From Rubritalea profundi (GTDB lineage: Bacteria > Verrucomicrobiota > Verrucomicrobiia > Verrucomicrobiales > Akkermansiaceae), in assembly GCF_002954445.1 (NCBI RefSeq), contig NZ_MQWA01000001.1:974871-1038870 (forward strand): DNA of 64,000 nucleotides. Direction: 5' to 3'. Both the position numbers and the translations under genes were made by a program. The notes below the pieces were generated by a model that was given only the letters and a program-made list of their open reading frames with translations, was not told the DNA's origin and made no database searches. Positions 18,263-27,300 of the stretch are shown one piece after another (the first letter of the stretch is position 1; every line of letters starts with the position of its first letter).

Positions 18263-18588
18263 CTCCCCCTCCCTGGGAGCGCCAAGCCCTACACTGGCAA
18301 CAACCAACAAGTTCGGTCACCTATGCTACAACAAGTCAGATCAAAAATTAACAGTCGCTCAGAGATTACTCCCCGCTGTTGAGCACCGCAGCTTGGAATT
18401 TGGGCTCAAATCGTGGGGGACATATAATCACTAGGTCCGCAAACTTTTGGTACAGGGAGAGTTGGGTCTATTTCTAGGACATAGCCTGTGATTTCATACA
18501 GAATTGCAGGATTTCTAATACCATTTGAATAGTTAGAGTGGATTAGTAGCGAAGCAAGATGGTGAGAGTAGCAAGGCGGGAGGAAGAC

Positions 18589-18604
18589 GCATAGCGAGCT
18601 ATGC
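18589..18604. repeat. Palindrome GCATAGC-GA-GCTATGC
   Basis: Seven-bp arms with a 2-nt centre, inside a stretch (AGCAAGGCGGGAGGAAGACG... CAACTGACAACGAACG) whose layout resembles the interior of the MITE-like element at 11906-12124. It may be a decayed element of similar origin; termini were not identified. Confidence 0.4.
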
Positions 18605-18844
18605 AACTGACAACGAACGAAGCTAATCTCGCTGTATTATTTAGCCCTCTCCAAATCAGCTTTGCTGCAAATACAAAGAATAAGGGTACAACTCTTGATC
18701 CAATATAACTGTAAAGATGTTATAAAACGGACAGAACGAAGAGTTTCAGAAACAGAGGTCAATTTTGTGAATCCTGCAAAAATTCTGATAATCCTGTATA
18801 AAATGGGATTTATCTCTGACTGGCTAGAAGCTCAAAAATCGTCG

Positions 18845-18861
18845 TGTAGTGTGACACTACA
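18845..18861. promoter_or_regulatory. 17-bp perfect palindrome upstream of ilvB
   Basis: TGTAGTGT-G-ACACTACA, 8-bp arms around a single base, about 205 bp before the ilvB start. Odd-centre dyads like this are typical of helix-turn-helix regulator sites, but a cruciform or hairpin is possible. The regulator is unknown. Confidence 0.35.
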
Positions 18862-18988
18862 TTTGAGCCCCCCTCAACCAAACGCACAAGAACATCGACC
18901 TTTCTCAATCAAATTCGTCGAAAAATTACGCTTCTTCCACAAAAAATGACAATCTTTCAAAGATTAAACCCTGCATATATGTCACACA

Positions 18989-19021
18989 TTGACATTTTTA
19001 CATCATTTTGAGATTTACTAT
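18989..19021 (+). promoter_or_regulatory. Probable ilvB promoter
   Basis: A perfect TTGACA (18989-18994) is followed, 17 bp on, by GATTTA and then TACTAT (19016-19021) as candidate -10 hexamers. A small hairpin, ACTATT/AATAGT (19017-19022 with 19028-19033), overlaps the likely start of transcription. The ilvB ATG follows at 19066. Confidence 0.4.
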
Positions 19022-19065
19022 TCAAGAAATAGTGCCACATTGAACTCAATACACCAATTTTCACT

Positions 19066-20799
19066 ATGGCTAAGCAAAATTTAGACGGAGCACAGGCTCT
19101 GATCAAGACTCTCAATGACCTTGGAGTTGAATATATCTTCGGATACTCAGGCGGCGCAGCAATCCCGATTTTTGACGCGCTAGAAACTGTCAAATCGAAC
19201 ATCAAGTTCATCCTCGCTCGTCACGAGCAAGGCGCCTGCCACATGGCTGACGGCTATGCGCGTGCTACAGGGATACCAGCAGTTGTTCTTGTCACTTCAG
19301 GCCCTGGAGCTGGCAACACCATCACTGGACTTATGACAGCTCAGATGGATTCCGTGCCAATGATCGTTATCTGTGGCCAGCAAGTGACTTGGATGCTTGG
19401 TCTGGATGCATTCCAAGAGGCTGATATTTTCGGTATCACTATCCCGATAGTGAAGCACAACTACCTAGTGAAGAAGACCAACGACCTTCCTAGAATAGCC
19501 CGTGAAGCTTTCCATATCGCAACGACTGGTCGCCCCGGTCCAGTACTCATCGATATCCCTAAAGATATCAGCTCGGCGCCATTCACTGGCAAGCTAAAGA
19601 AGAACGAAGAGTTTGACCTTCCAGGATACAATCCTGAGGTTGCTTTTGATATTGATCCCACCTGTGTTAGCGAGGCTGCTAAGCTGATCAAGAAAGCCAA
19701 GCGCCCATTGATCTTGGCTGGCCAAGGCGGCATGATTGCACGCGCTCACGACGAGCTTCTCAAGCTCGTAGAAACTCTCGATTGCCCACTCACTAACACC
19801 CTACTCGGCAAGGGCATCCTCTCTGAAACTCATCCGCGTTCTTTAGGAATGCTTGGGATGCACGGCACAGCCTATGCGAACAAGGCGGTCTGCGAGTGCG
19901 ACCTACTCATCAACATTGGCTCACGCTTCGACGACCGTATCATTGGAGATCCGGATAAGTTCTGTGCAGATGCGAAGATCATTCACATCGACATTGATCC
20001 TTCTGAAATGAAGAAAATGATCATTCCTGATGTGGAAATCATTGGCGACGCGAAGGCTGCTCTCAATGCTCTTTTGAAAGAAATCGAGCCCGTTCAGCAC
20101 ACAGAGTGGAATGAACACCTCGACGGCTACAAAAAGAAATACCCACTCAGCTTCCGTAAGCAAGGCGGCCTCCGCATGCAGCAGGTAATCGAAGAATTCT
20201 GGAAACAAACAAAGGGTGAAGCAATCGTCACAACTGACGTAGGTCAGCACCAAATGTGGGCAGCTCAGTTCTACCGCAACGCGAAAACCCATTCATGGCT
20301 CAGCTCAGGTGGAGCCGGCACGATGGGCTTCGGATTTCCTGCAGCTATTGGTGCGGCATTTGCCTGCCCTGAGCGTCAGGTCATCACATTCTGTGGCGAC
20401 GGCGGTTTCCAAATGACATTATTCGAACTCGCGACTGCAGCGATCCACAAACTCCCCATCAAGATTGTTGTCCTCAACAACCACTACCTGGGAATGGTGC
20501 GTCAGTGGCAAGAGCTCTTCTTTGACGGTAGACTCTCCGGTGTGGACCTCGACGGAAACCCCGACTTTGTCAAACTAGCAAATGCTTACGGTATCAAGGC
20601 TCTGAATATCAAGCGGCCTGCCGATGTAAAGCGCATCGTTCAACAGGCATTAGAATACAACGATGGGCCTATTCTCATCAATGCGGAATGTATCAAGACG
20701 GACAACGTCTTCCCTATGATCCCAGCTGGCGCAGCTCTTGAAGAGATGCTCATTGAACCGCCTAAACATAAGATGGCAAAACCTACTGGCTCCACATAG
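19066..20799 (+). CDS. ilvB: Acetolactate synthase, large catalytic subunit
   Basis: 577 residues, normal length. First committed enzyme of branched-chain amino acid synthesis: condenses two pyruvates to 2-acetolactate, or pyruvate with 2-oxobutyrate, using thiamine diphosphate, Mg2+ and FAD. Seen: GYSGGAAIPIFDAL and ARHEQGACHMADGYARATG, whose Glu activates the cofactor; the ThDP/Mg motif GDGGFQM...NNHYLGMVRQWQ; and a central FAD-binding domain (LLINIGSRFDDRIIGD). Cytoplasmic. It precedes ilvN by 40 bp and both end at the terminator at 21412. Confidence 0.97.
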   Translation: MAKQNLDGAQALIKTLNDLGVEYIFGYSGGAAIPIFDALETVKSNIKFILARHEQGACHMADGYARATGIPAVVLVTSGPGAGNTITGLMTAQMDSVPMIVICGQQVTWMLGLDAFQEADIFGITIPIVKHNYLVKKTNDLPRIAREAFHIATTGRPGPVLIDIPKDISSAPFTGKLKKNEEFDLPGYNPEVAFDIDPTCVSEAAKLIKKAKRPLILAGQGGMIARAHDELLKLVETLDCPLTNTLLGKGILSETHPRSLGMLGMHGTAYANKAVCECDLLINIGSRFDDRIIGDPDKFCADAKIIHIDIDPSEMKKMIIPDVEIIGDAKAALNALLKEIEPVQHTEWNEHLDGYKKKYPLSFRKQGGLRMQQVIEEFWKQTKGEAIVTTDVGQHQMWAAQFYRNAKTHSWLSSGGAGTMGFGFPAAIGAAFACPERQVITFCGDGGFQMTLFELATAAIHKLPIKIVVLNNHYLGMVRQWQELFFDGRLSGVDLDGNPDFVKLANAYGIKALNIKRPADVKRIVQQALEYNDGPILINAECIKTDNVFPMIPAGAALEEMLIEPPKHKMAKPTGST

Positions 20800-20839
20800 G
20801 ACTCACCCTCATCACTCACTATTTAACGTTCATTCAAAC

Positions 20840-21382
20840 ATGTCCAAAAAAATCATCACATCAGACATCCCGTCTAACGATTTGCCAGACTTGAGTAGCC
20901 ACACGCTCTCAGTGTTTGTCAACAACACCCCTGGCGTGCTTATGCGCATCACTCAGGTGTTTGCTCGTCGTGGATTCAACATCGATTCCCTCGTTGTCTC
21001 TGAAGGGCGAGACGACCGATTCTCACGTATGACTATCGGCATCACGGGCTCATCTAACGGTCTCGAGCAAATCATCAAGCAAGTCTCAAAACTCATTGAT
21101 GTCATTCACTGTGTGCAACACAACGCCGATGACTCAATCGTAAAAGAGCTCTTACTCGTAAAAATGGTCATCACTGACACGGAGTCTCGCACAGCGGCAC
21201 TACAAGTCATCGATCACTTCAATGGTAAAACGGTAGACCTCACACCAACGTCAATGATTGCTATGCTCTCAGGTGAAACTTCGAAGCTCGACGCGGCGAC
21301 CAAGATGTTCTCAGACTATGAGATCATTGAAACCGTGCGCACAGGTAAAGTTGTCATGGCTCGTGGAGCATCCACAACCTAG
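20840..21382 (+). CDS. ilvN: Acetolactate synthase, small regulatory subunit
   Basis: 180 residues from ATG 20840 (MSKKIITSD). A longer frame from 20738 lies inside ilvB and is not used. N-terminal ACT domain with HTLSVFVNNTPGVLMRITQVF and RGFNIDSLVVS, followed by the C-terminal IlvN/IlvH domain (RELLLVK-like ELLLVKMV, FNGKTVDLTPTSMIAMLSGE). It binds valine-type effectors and activates and feedback-regulates IlvB. Could equally be named ilvH. Confidence 0.95.
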   Translation: MSKKIITSDIPSNDLPDLSSHTLSVFVNNTPGVLMRITQVFARRGFNIDSLVVSEGRDDRFSRMTIGITGSSNGLEQIIKQVSKLIDVIHCVQHNADDSIVKELLLVKMVITDTESRTAALQVIDHFNGKTVDLTPTSMIAMLSGETSKLDAATKMFSDYEIIETVRTGKVVMARGASTT

Positions 21383-21411
21383 CAACAAACACACCCACAG
21401 CTTCTTCCTAG

Positions 21412-21442
21412 CCGCACACCATTCATGGTGCGCGGTTTTTTT
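21412..21442 (+). terminator. Rho-independent terminator of ilvBN
   Basis: CCGCACACCAT pairs with ATGGTGCGCGG (one mismatch) over a 2-nt loop, ending in seven T (21436-21442). Lies 30 bp after the ilvN stop. Confidence 0.85.
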
Positions 21443-21548
21443 GTACCCGCAATCATTCCCCTAACACGCACAACTAACGAAACTACTTGATAATGAGAAG
21501 GTAGCACTTTATAGTAAGATCCTAGATCTTTTTATATATCGAGTCCTC

Positions 21549-22612
21549 ATGCCGCAAGACCTTACAGAATCAGCGAGTGCTAAGCAGCACATTGTTTCAT
21601 TCCTAAAGCGAATCACCCCGTGGATCGCGACCGAGCAAAATGCGCTAAAATCTCAGAGGACTCGCCCGCCAAAAATCGGCGTGGCGCTATCCTCTGGCGG
21701 GGCAAAATCGCTCGCTCACCTAGCGTCATGCAGGTACTTGAGGAAAACAATATCCCGATTCACGCCGTTTCAGGTTCGAGTATGGGAGCGTATGTAGGAT
21801 CACTTTGGGCAACCAATCACAGCGCCGAACAAATGCTCCATTTAGCAGCAAACATGCAAGACCCAAGCACCATGCGAAAGCTGGCTGACCCAGTGATTCC
21901 CCCCATCCGAGGAGTTTTTTATGGCAATAAGGTCAAAGCGCAACTGGCACGCTCAATCGGGCCAGCCACCTTTGAAGAATCCGAACGCCAACTACTAGTG
22001 ATCGCTGCAAACCTCGACACCTATGAACGTGTCGTATTCCGCTCGGGCAGCATCCTAGATGCCGTTCACGCCTCATGCGCTATGCCCGGCATCATCGTTC
22101 CGGTAGAAATCAACGGGATGCGCTGCACCGATGGCGGGGTGGTCGATCCAGTCCCAGTGGGTGCGCTCAAAAAATTCACGGATGTCGATTACGTAATCGC
22201 AGTGAGCACAGTGCCGACTCTAGAGGATATCGACACACACACTGCAGCTGAAGCCACAGCAGAAGAAGAAATAGAAGTCGAGTTAGAGTCCTGGTGGCAG
22301 CGCTCACTCGGCATTTTAGGAAGTAAGATCAACCCTGGCGCAAAAGGTAACATCATAGACAACCTCAGACGCGCACTCCGAGCTTCACAGATCCGCATGG
22401 CTCATGATTCATGTCTGCGGGCAGATGTGGTGATCCACCCCATTTCTCTCGGTAGCCGATGGCACGAATACCATAATTTTGAAAACTTTATAGAGTTAGG
22501 GAGAAGCGAGGCACTCAAGGCGCTTCCTGAAATCCAAAAACTCTTAGCCCCCATACCAATTAACGACGATGAAACCACCGAGAAATCCATGGTGGGAAAG
22601 CGCGTCGCCTGA
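21549..22612 (+). pseudogene. Patatin-like phospholipase, frame broken once
   Basis: About 355 residues once repaired. The first frame (from ATG 21549) carries the start of the patatin domain, KIGVALSSGGAKSLAHL, which is the glycine-rich oxyanion loop. The second frame continues with MQVLEENNIPIHAVSGSSMGAYVG, containing the nucleophile elbow G-S-S-M-G. The catalytic Asp is in CTDGGVVDPVP (DGG). Adding one G at 21723 (CTAG-CGTC to CTAGGCGTC) joins them as HLGVMQVLEE. Patatins hydrolyse acyl esters of membrane lipids; here it opens a fatty-acid degradation cluster and would release the acyl chains. The break is probably a sequence error. The end overlaps the next gene by 44 bp. Confidence 0.85.
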
Positions 22613-24017
22613 CGAAATAAAAAAACGCCAGTCCGCGCTTCTCCACAGATTCCTAAAAGACCGAGTCATCCCATTCTCGGCCCACTATGGTAGGATATTC
22701 CAGCAGCAGGAGCTCACTGCCGATGACATCAGGAACACGGATGATCTAGTGAAGCTCCCCTTCACATCGAAACGTGATCTTGGTGAGACTCGCGATTTCG
22801 TTCTCATCCCAGATGAGAAAATTCTAAAAAAACAAGTCGGTACATTTCTTAAAGTCCTGCGCCACGGGCCGAGAGGTGTGAAGCAAGTCTTAGCGGATGA
22901 ACTCAGGCCGATTCACATGACCTCAACTACTGGACGCTCAGCCGAACCAGTCCCCTTTCTCTACACCAAACATGATTTAGCAAACTTAGAGGCCAGTGGA
23001 TTGCGCCTGATGCAACTCAGCGACACGCAGTCTGACTTTAAAGTAATCAACGCCTTCCCCTTTGCTCCTCATCTTGCCTTTTGGCAGGCTTGGTACGCGG
23101 CTCTAGGAAATACGTGTTTTGTTCTCAGCACTGGTGGGGGAAAAGTCATGGGTACTTCAGGCAACGCCAAAGCCATCAATAAAATTCAGCCAGATGGCAT
23201 CATCGCGATGCCCACCTTCCTCTATCACCTACTGCAATATGCTGCTGAAAATGGCATGCGTTGGACCAACTTGAAGCGCTTGGTTCTTGGCGGCGAGAAA
23301 GTCCCGCTCGGTATGCGCCGAAAGTTAAAGAAACTCTGTGCCGCGATGGGCTCCGATGATGTGGATGTGATCTCTACTTATGGCTTCACCGAGGCTAAAA
23401 TGGCATTTAGCGAATGCTGTCCACCCAAAGAAAAATCCCCTAGCGGTTTCCACCTTTATCCGGACTTAGCCTTTGTCGAAATCATCGATCCCGAGACTGG
23501 TGAACGCGTCCCGGACGAGACACCAGGTGAGATTGTATTGACCCCGCTCAATGCCCGAGGTTCCGTCGTTCTTCGCTACCGGACTGGCGACATAATCGAC
23601 GGAGGAATCACCTACAAACCTTGCCCTCACTGCGGACGCACCTGCCCACGGCTATTGGGAAAAATCTCCCGTGTCACCGATATACAAAGGCTTCAACTAG
23701 GTAAACTAAAAGGCACACTCGTCGACTTCAACACACTCGAACACGCCCTCGACGACACCGATGGTGTGGGAGCCTGGCAAGCTGAACTTAGAAAGGAAAA
23801 CGATGACCCGCTCGGACTCGATGAAATCCACATTCACTTGGTCGCTATGGACGTCACCGAGGAAGAGCTCAGAGTCACCATCACCCAACAACTTAGAGAC
23901 AAGACCGAGCTCAGTCCAAACTCCATTCAATTTCACAGTTGGCAACACATGCGCGAGCTTCAAGGAGTGGGCAAAGAGCTCAAAGAACTCAAAGTCATCG
24001 ATAATCGCCCCACCTAA
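22569..24017 (+). CDS. PaaK/LuxE-like adenylate-forming acyl ligase
   Basis: 482 residues. Related to phenylacetate-CoA ligases: HMTSTTGRSAEPVPF is the phosphate-binding loop, STYGFTEAKMAFSEC the substrate/AMP motif, VVLRYRTGDIIDG the conserved RTGD motif, and a C-terminal lid follows. An added CPHCGRTCPR cysteine cluster may bind a metal. Activates a carboxylate with ATP, probably to the CoA thioester. Position between a lipase and thiolase/FadJ/acyl-CoA dehydrogenase genes suggests fatty or aromatic acyl activation. Starts inside the end of the lipase gene. The true substrate is unknown. Confidence 0.8.
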   Translation: MKPPRNPWWESASPDEIKKRQSALLHRFLKDRVIPFSAHYGRIFQQQELTADDIRNTDDLVKLPFTSKRDLGETRDFVLIPDEKILKKQVGTFLKVLRHGPRGVKQVLADELRPIHMTSTTGRSAEPVPFLYTKHDLANLEASGLRLMQLSDTQSDFKVINAFPFAPHLAFWQAWYAALGNTCFVLSTGGGKVMGTSGNAKAINKIQPDGIIAMPTFLYHLLQYAAENGMRWTNLKRLVLGGEKVPLGMRRKLKKLCAAMGSDDVDVISTYGFTEAKMAFSECCPPKEKSPSGFHLYPDLAFVEIIDPETGERVPDETPGEIVLTPLNARGSVVLRYRTGDIIDGGITYKPCPHCGRTCPRLLGKISRVTDIQRLQLGKLKGTLVDFNTLEHALDDTDGVGAWQAELRKENDDPLGLDEIHIHLVAMDVTEEELRVTITQQLRDKTELSPNSIQFHSWQHMRELQGVGKELKELKVIDNRPT

Positions 24018-24032
24018 CCATTTTCAGAATTT

Positions 24033-25295
24033 ATGCTCTATATCTACCAATGCACCCGCACCGCTTTCACTAAAATGGGAGGAGCTATGGACCACCTCAA
24101 TGCGGCGGACATAGGCAAAAGTGCAGTCAGCTCACTCCTTACAAATGCAGCAATCGACCCAGCACTGATCGACGAAGTCATCATGGGCTGCGTCTGCCAA
24201 CCTGCAGATTCGGCAAACATAGCACGGGTGATCGCGCTGCGCTCCGGTATTCCAGAATCGGTCACCGCCGCCACCGTCCACCGCAACTGCGCCAGCGGCA
24301 TGGAAGCTATCACTACGGCCTACGAAAGAATGCACGCTGACCACGGTCAACTCTTCGTCGTTGGAGGCTGCGAGAGCATGAGCAATACCCCGGTCCTTTA
24401 TCGGAAATCCGCAGTCCAAAAATTTGCCAAACTAGCCAGAGCACGTAGCCCACTAGCCAAGCTCACCGCCGCACTTCAGTTTCGGCCTAAAGACTTCAAC
24501 CCACTCATTGGCCTGCGTCTAGGGCTCACCGATCCATTCACTGGAATCAATATGGGCCAAACTGCAGAAATTCTTGCACGTGAATATGAAATAAGCAGAG
24601 TCGAGCAAGATGCCTTCGCAGTGAACTCACACAATAAAGCCCTCAATTACCAGCAAAGCCTCAACCAAGAAATCTCTCCAGTCTACACACGCGGCAAAGC
24701 GATCGATTCGGATGATGGAATCCGCGCCGACTCCTCGGTCGAAAAGCTCGCAAATCTCAAACCGGTTTTTGAAAAAAATACGGGTTCTGTGACTGCTGGA
24801 AACAGCTCACAAATCACTGACGGAGCAGCCGTTCTGTTAGTCGGATCCATTCGCATGAAAGAGTTGGGGCTAGAGCCTGTCGGTCGACTTCGCGGCTATG
24901 CTTACGCTGGCTGCGATCCGTCACGGATGGGCCTCGGCCCACTTTTTGCCATGCAAAAACTCTTTAAAGAAACGGGCTTCAGTCTCGCTCAAGCTGACAT
25001 CATTGAAATCAATGAAGCCTTTGCCGCTCAGGCCCTCGCCTGTATCAAACTGAGTGACTCTGAGGTGCTCGCAAAGAAAGCTGGCCTCGACTCTAAACTC
25101 GGTGAAATCCCGCTCGATAAACTCAACCGACGTGGTGGCGCCATAGCCCTTGGTCACCCGGTGGGAGCCACTGGTGCCCGGCTCGTCCTCACAGCCCTAG
25201 ATCAGCTCCGAGAAAGTCAGCAACAACACGCACTCACCACCCTCTGCATTGGCGGAGGACAAGGCGCGGCACTTTGGATAGAAAGACTCACCTAA
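24033..25295 (+). CDS. Thiolase (3-ketoacyl-CoA thiolase / acetyl-CoA acyltransferase)
   Basis: 420 residues. Complete thiolase active sites: nucleophile Cys in HRNCASGMEAI, NEAFAAQAL, GGAIALGHPVGATGAR with the catalytic His, and C-terminal CIGGGQGAA with the acid/base Cys. Cleaves 3-ketoacyl-CoA with CoA in the last step of beta-oxidation. It ends 1 nt before the hydratase gene, so it belongs to the degradation operon (FadI-like position beside a FadJ-like gene). Confidence 0.93.
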   Translation: MLYIYQCTRTAFTKMGGAMDHLNAADIGKSAVSSLLTNAAIDPALIDEVIMGCVCQPADSANIARVIALRSGIPESVTAATVHRNCASGMEAITTAYERMHADHGQLFVVGGCESMSNTPVLYRKSAVQKFAKLARARSPLAKLTAALQFRPKDFNPLIGLRLGLTDPFTGINMGQTAEILAREYEISRVEQDAFAVNSHNKALNYQQSLNQEISPVYTRGKAIDSDDGIRADSSVEKLANLKPVFEKNTGSVTAGNSSQITDGAAVLLVGSIRMKELGLEPVGRLRGYAYAGCDPSRMGLGPLFAMQKLFKETGFSLAQADIIEINEAFAAQALACIKLSDSEVLAKKAGLDSKLGEIPLDKLNRRGGAIALGHPVGATGARLVLTALDQLRESQQQHALTTLCIGGGQGAALWIERLT

Positions 25296-25296
25296 C

Positions 25297-26121
25297 ATGC
25301 ATCTCAAATTAGAAACCCACGGCACCATCGCTCACCTCATCTTTGATCGCAAAGATTCCTCAGCGAACATCTTTGACCGCGATGTCTTGGCGGAGCTCGA
25401 CCAACAACTTGATGGTATCCCCAAATGCTCAAAACTAACAGCTCTCATTATTAGCTCCAACAAACCGAACATTTTTATCGCTGGAGCCGATCTAAAGATC
25501 CTTTCAACAGCAACCGGTGAAGAGCTAGAAAACCTCATATCTCTGGGCCAATCCGTTTTCAGCAAACTAGAGAGCCTTCATATCACCACCATTGCGGCCA
25601 TTCATGGGGCTTGTGTTGGTGGAGGTTTAGAGCTCGCTCTAGCCTGCGACTACCGAGTCGTGTCCGAGGCACAGTGCTCACGGATTGGTTTACCCGAGAC
25701 GCAACTCGGCATCCTCCCAGCATGGGGTGGATCTACCCGACTGCCAGCATTGATTGGGCTCAGCAAAGCTCTACCCTTGATTCTATCGGGTAAAATAATG
25801 AAACCAAAATTAGCCCTTAGAAAAGGAATTGTCGATGGAATTTGTCCACAGCAACACCTCATTAGCTATGCCTCAAGCTTCGCTAATAGACAGATGCGGC
25901 AGCTTCCAGTTCACATGCTAGAGCACAACCCTCTCACTGTTTCACTTATTCGAAAGCAAGCACAAGACAGCCTCTACAAAAAAACTCGCGGTCTCTATCC
26001 TGCGCTCAACCGCGCCGTAGACGTCGTCTGCACTGGAGTACGTGTCAGTAAACAGGAAAGCTTCGACAACGAACGTGAAGCGATCATAGAGCTCAGCCAA
26101 GCCCCGAAGCAGCCCAACTGA
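25297..26121 (+). CDS. Enoyl-CoA hydratase domain (N-terminal half of a FadJ-like protein)
   Basis: 274 residues. Crotonase fold: FIAGADLK forms the oxyanion hole with HGACVGGGLELALACDYRV (second GGG), and the catalytic glutamates are plausible in GLPETQLGILPAWGG. Hydrates trans-2-enoyl-CoA. The frame stops with TGA at 26119-26121, and the next frame, one base back, continues as LMRLFFSSERAKKL, which matches the linker of fused FadB/FadJ proteins. So this is probably the first half of one 658-residue multifunctional protein cut by a one-base deletion near 26112-26118. Confidence 0.85.
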   Translation: MHLKLETHGTIAHLIFDRKDSSANIFDRDVLAELDQQLDGIPKCSKLTALIISSNKPNIFIAGADLKILSTATGEELENLISLGQSVFSKLESLHITTIAAIHGACVGGGLELALACDYRVVSEAQCSRIGLPETQLGILPAWGGSTRLPALIGLSKALPLILSGKIMKPKLALRKGIVDGICPQQHLISYASSFANRQMRQLPVHMLEHNPLTVSLIRKQAQDSLYKKTRGLYPALNRAVDVVCTGVRVSKQESFDNEREAIIELSQAPKQPN

Positions 26122-27268
26122 TGCGCCTATTCTTCTCCTCAGAAAGAGCCAAGAAGCTGAGGATTGGCGAACAAATGCCGGCCACAATCGACCACGCGGC
26201 GGTCATTGGCTCAGGAGTGATGGGTTCAGGTATTGCCTATTGGCTCTCTACTAGGAATTGCCACGTACTCCTCAAAGACATCAACTCAGATGCTCTAGCT
26301 CGAGGTATGGGAACGATCGAATCGCTCTATCACAGCTCAGTCAAACGTCACGTGCTCAGCCAGACTGAAGCCAATGCTGGCTTTGATCGAATCACCGCAA
26401 GCACAGCCGACCTTTCACTCAACAACCGAGAAATCGTCATCGAGCTGCAACCGAGAACTTAGACCTTAAAAAGAAGATTTTCTCCAAGCTCTCAGAGGAT
26501 TCATCGCCTAACACGATCTTAGCAACCAACACCTCAGCACTCCCCATCCACCAACTCGCGGAGCACATCAGCCACCCCGAAAGACTTGTCGGAATACATT
26601 TTTTCAATCCAGTGCCACGGATGAAGTTAGTCGAAGTCGTCAGAGCTCCACAAACCTCGGATGCAACCTTGGCTGCGGCGGTTAGATTCGTCCAATCCAT
26701 TGGAAAGCTTCCGGTCGTCGTCAAGGATTCACCAGGCTTCGTAGTCAACAGGATCCTTCTCCCCTACCTCGTCAGAGCGGGGCAACTCTTCAGCGATGGC
26801 CACGATCCAGAAACCATAGACAACTGCATGCTCGACTTTGGCATGCCGATGGGGCCACTGCGATTACTCGACGAAGTTGGGCTGGACGTCTCACTCCATG
26901 TTGCCAAAACCCTCTCTACTGCCTTTCCGGATAGAATGGAAATCCCGAGCATACTCAACGAGCTCGTTGAGAAAGGACTTCTAGGTAAAAAATCCAACGA
27001 AGGGTTTTATCTCTACGAAAAAGGTAAAACTAAACCAAACCCTAACATCCAACCGGGGGCCTCACCGCAGTCATCTGCCCAGAAAATTCAAGACGAACTT
27101 ACAGCCTTGATGAGCGAAGAAGCGGCTCGCTGTTTAGATGAAGGTGTCGCTAGCTCTGCCGCTGACATCGATTTCGCCATGGTTATGGGAACCGGCTACG
27201 CCCCCTTCCGCGGAGGCCCGCTGCGCCACGCTCACGACACCAACCTACTAAAGCGAAGCTTTTACTAA
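26121..27268 (+). pseudogene. 3-hydroxyacyl-CoA dehydrogenase domain, frame broken (second half of a FadJ-like protein)
   Basis: Two frames (26121-26462 and a following one to 27268) join if one G is added at 26444 (GAG-CTGCA to GAGGCTGCA), giving REIVIEAATENLDLKKKIF. N-terminal NAD-binding motif AVIGSGVMGSGIAYWLS; then ATNTSALPIHQLA, HPERLVGIHFFNPVPRMKLVEVV with the catalytic His and the VVRAP-like motif; and a C-terminal domain with GFYLYEKGK and MGTGYAPFRGGP. Oxidises L-3-hydroxyacyl-CoA to 3-ketoacyl-CoA with NAD+. With the hydratase just upstream it forms a FadJ/FadB-type alpha subunit partnered with the thiolase. Confidence 0.85.
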
Positions 27269-27300
27269 ACTCACTCAAACAAAACTCGATCAAAAAAACT

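Larger units (their letters stand above)
18263..19065. other. 800-bp intergenic region upstream of ilvB
   Basis: No gene supported; frames at 18406-18606 (minus) and 18662-18949 (plus) lack any coding signature. It holds a palindrome at 18589-18604 within a purine-rich MITE-like stretch (about 18540-18640), three spaced ATCCTG/ATTCTG motifs (18771-18796) of the kind scattered between genes in many bacteria, a palindrome at 18845-18861, and a likely ilvB promoter near 18989. No ilv leader peptide with runs of Ile/Leu/Val codons was found. Confidence 0.45.

Noticed and set aside
18662..18949. 95-codon open frame before ilvB, considered as an ilv leader peptide
   Set aside because: It lacks a run of Ile/Leu/Val codons followed by alternative hairpins, and includes common intergenic ATCCTG motifs.
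26095..26125. In-frame TGA of the enoyl-CoA hydratase as a selenocysteine codon (selB is present in the window)
   Set aside because: The frame after TGA stops again within about 13 codons, and the homologous continuation is in another phase. A one-base deletion explains it better.
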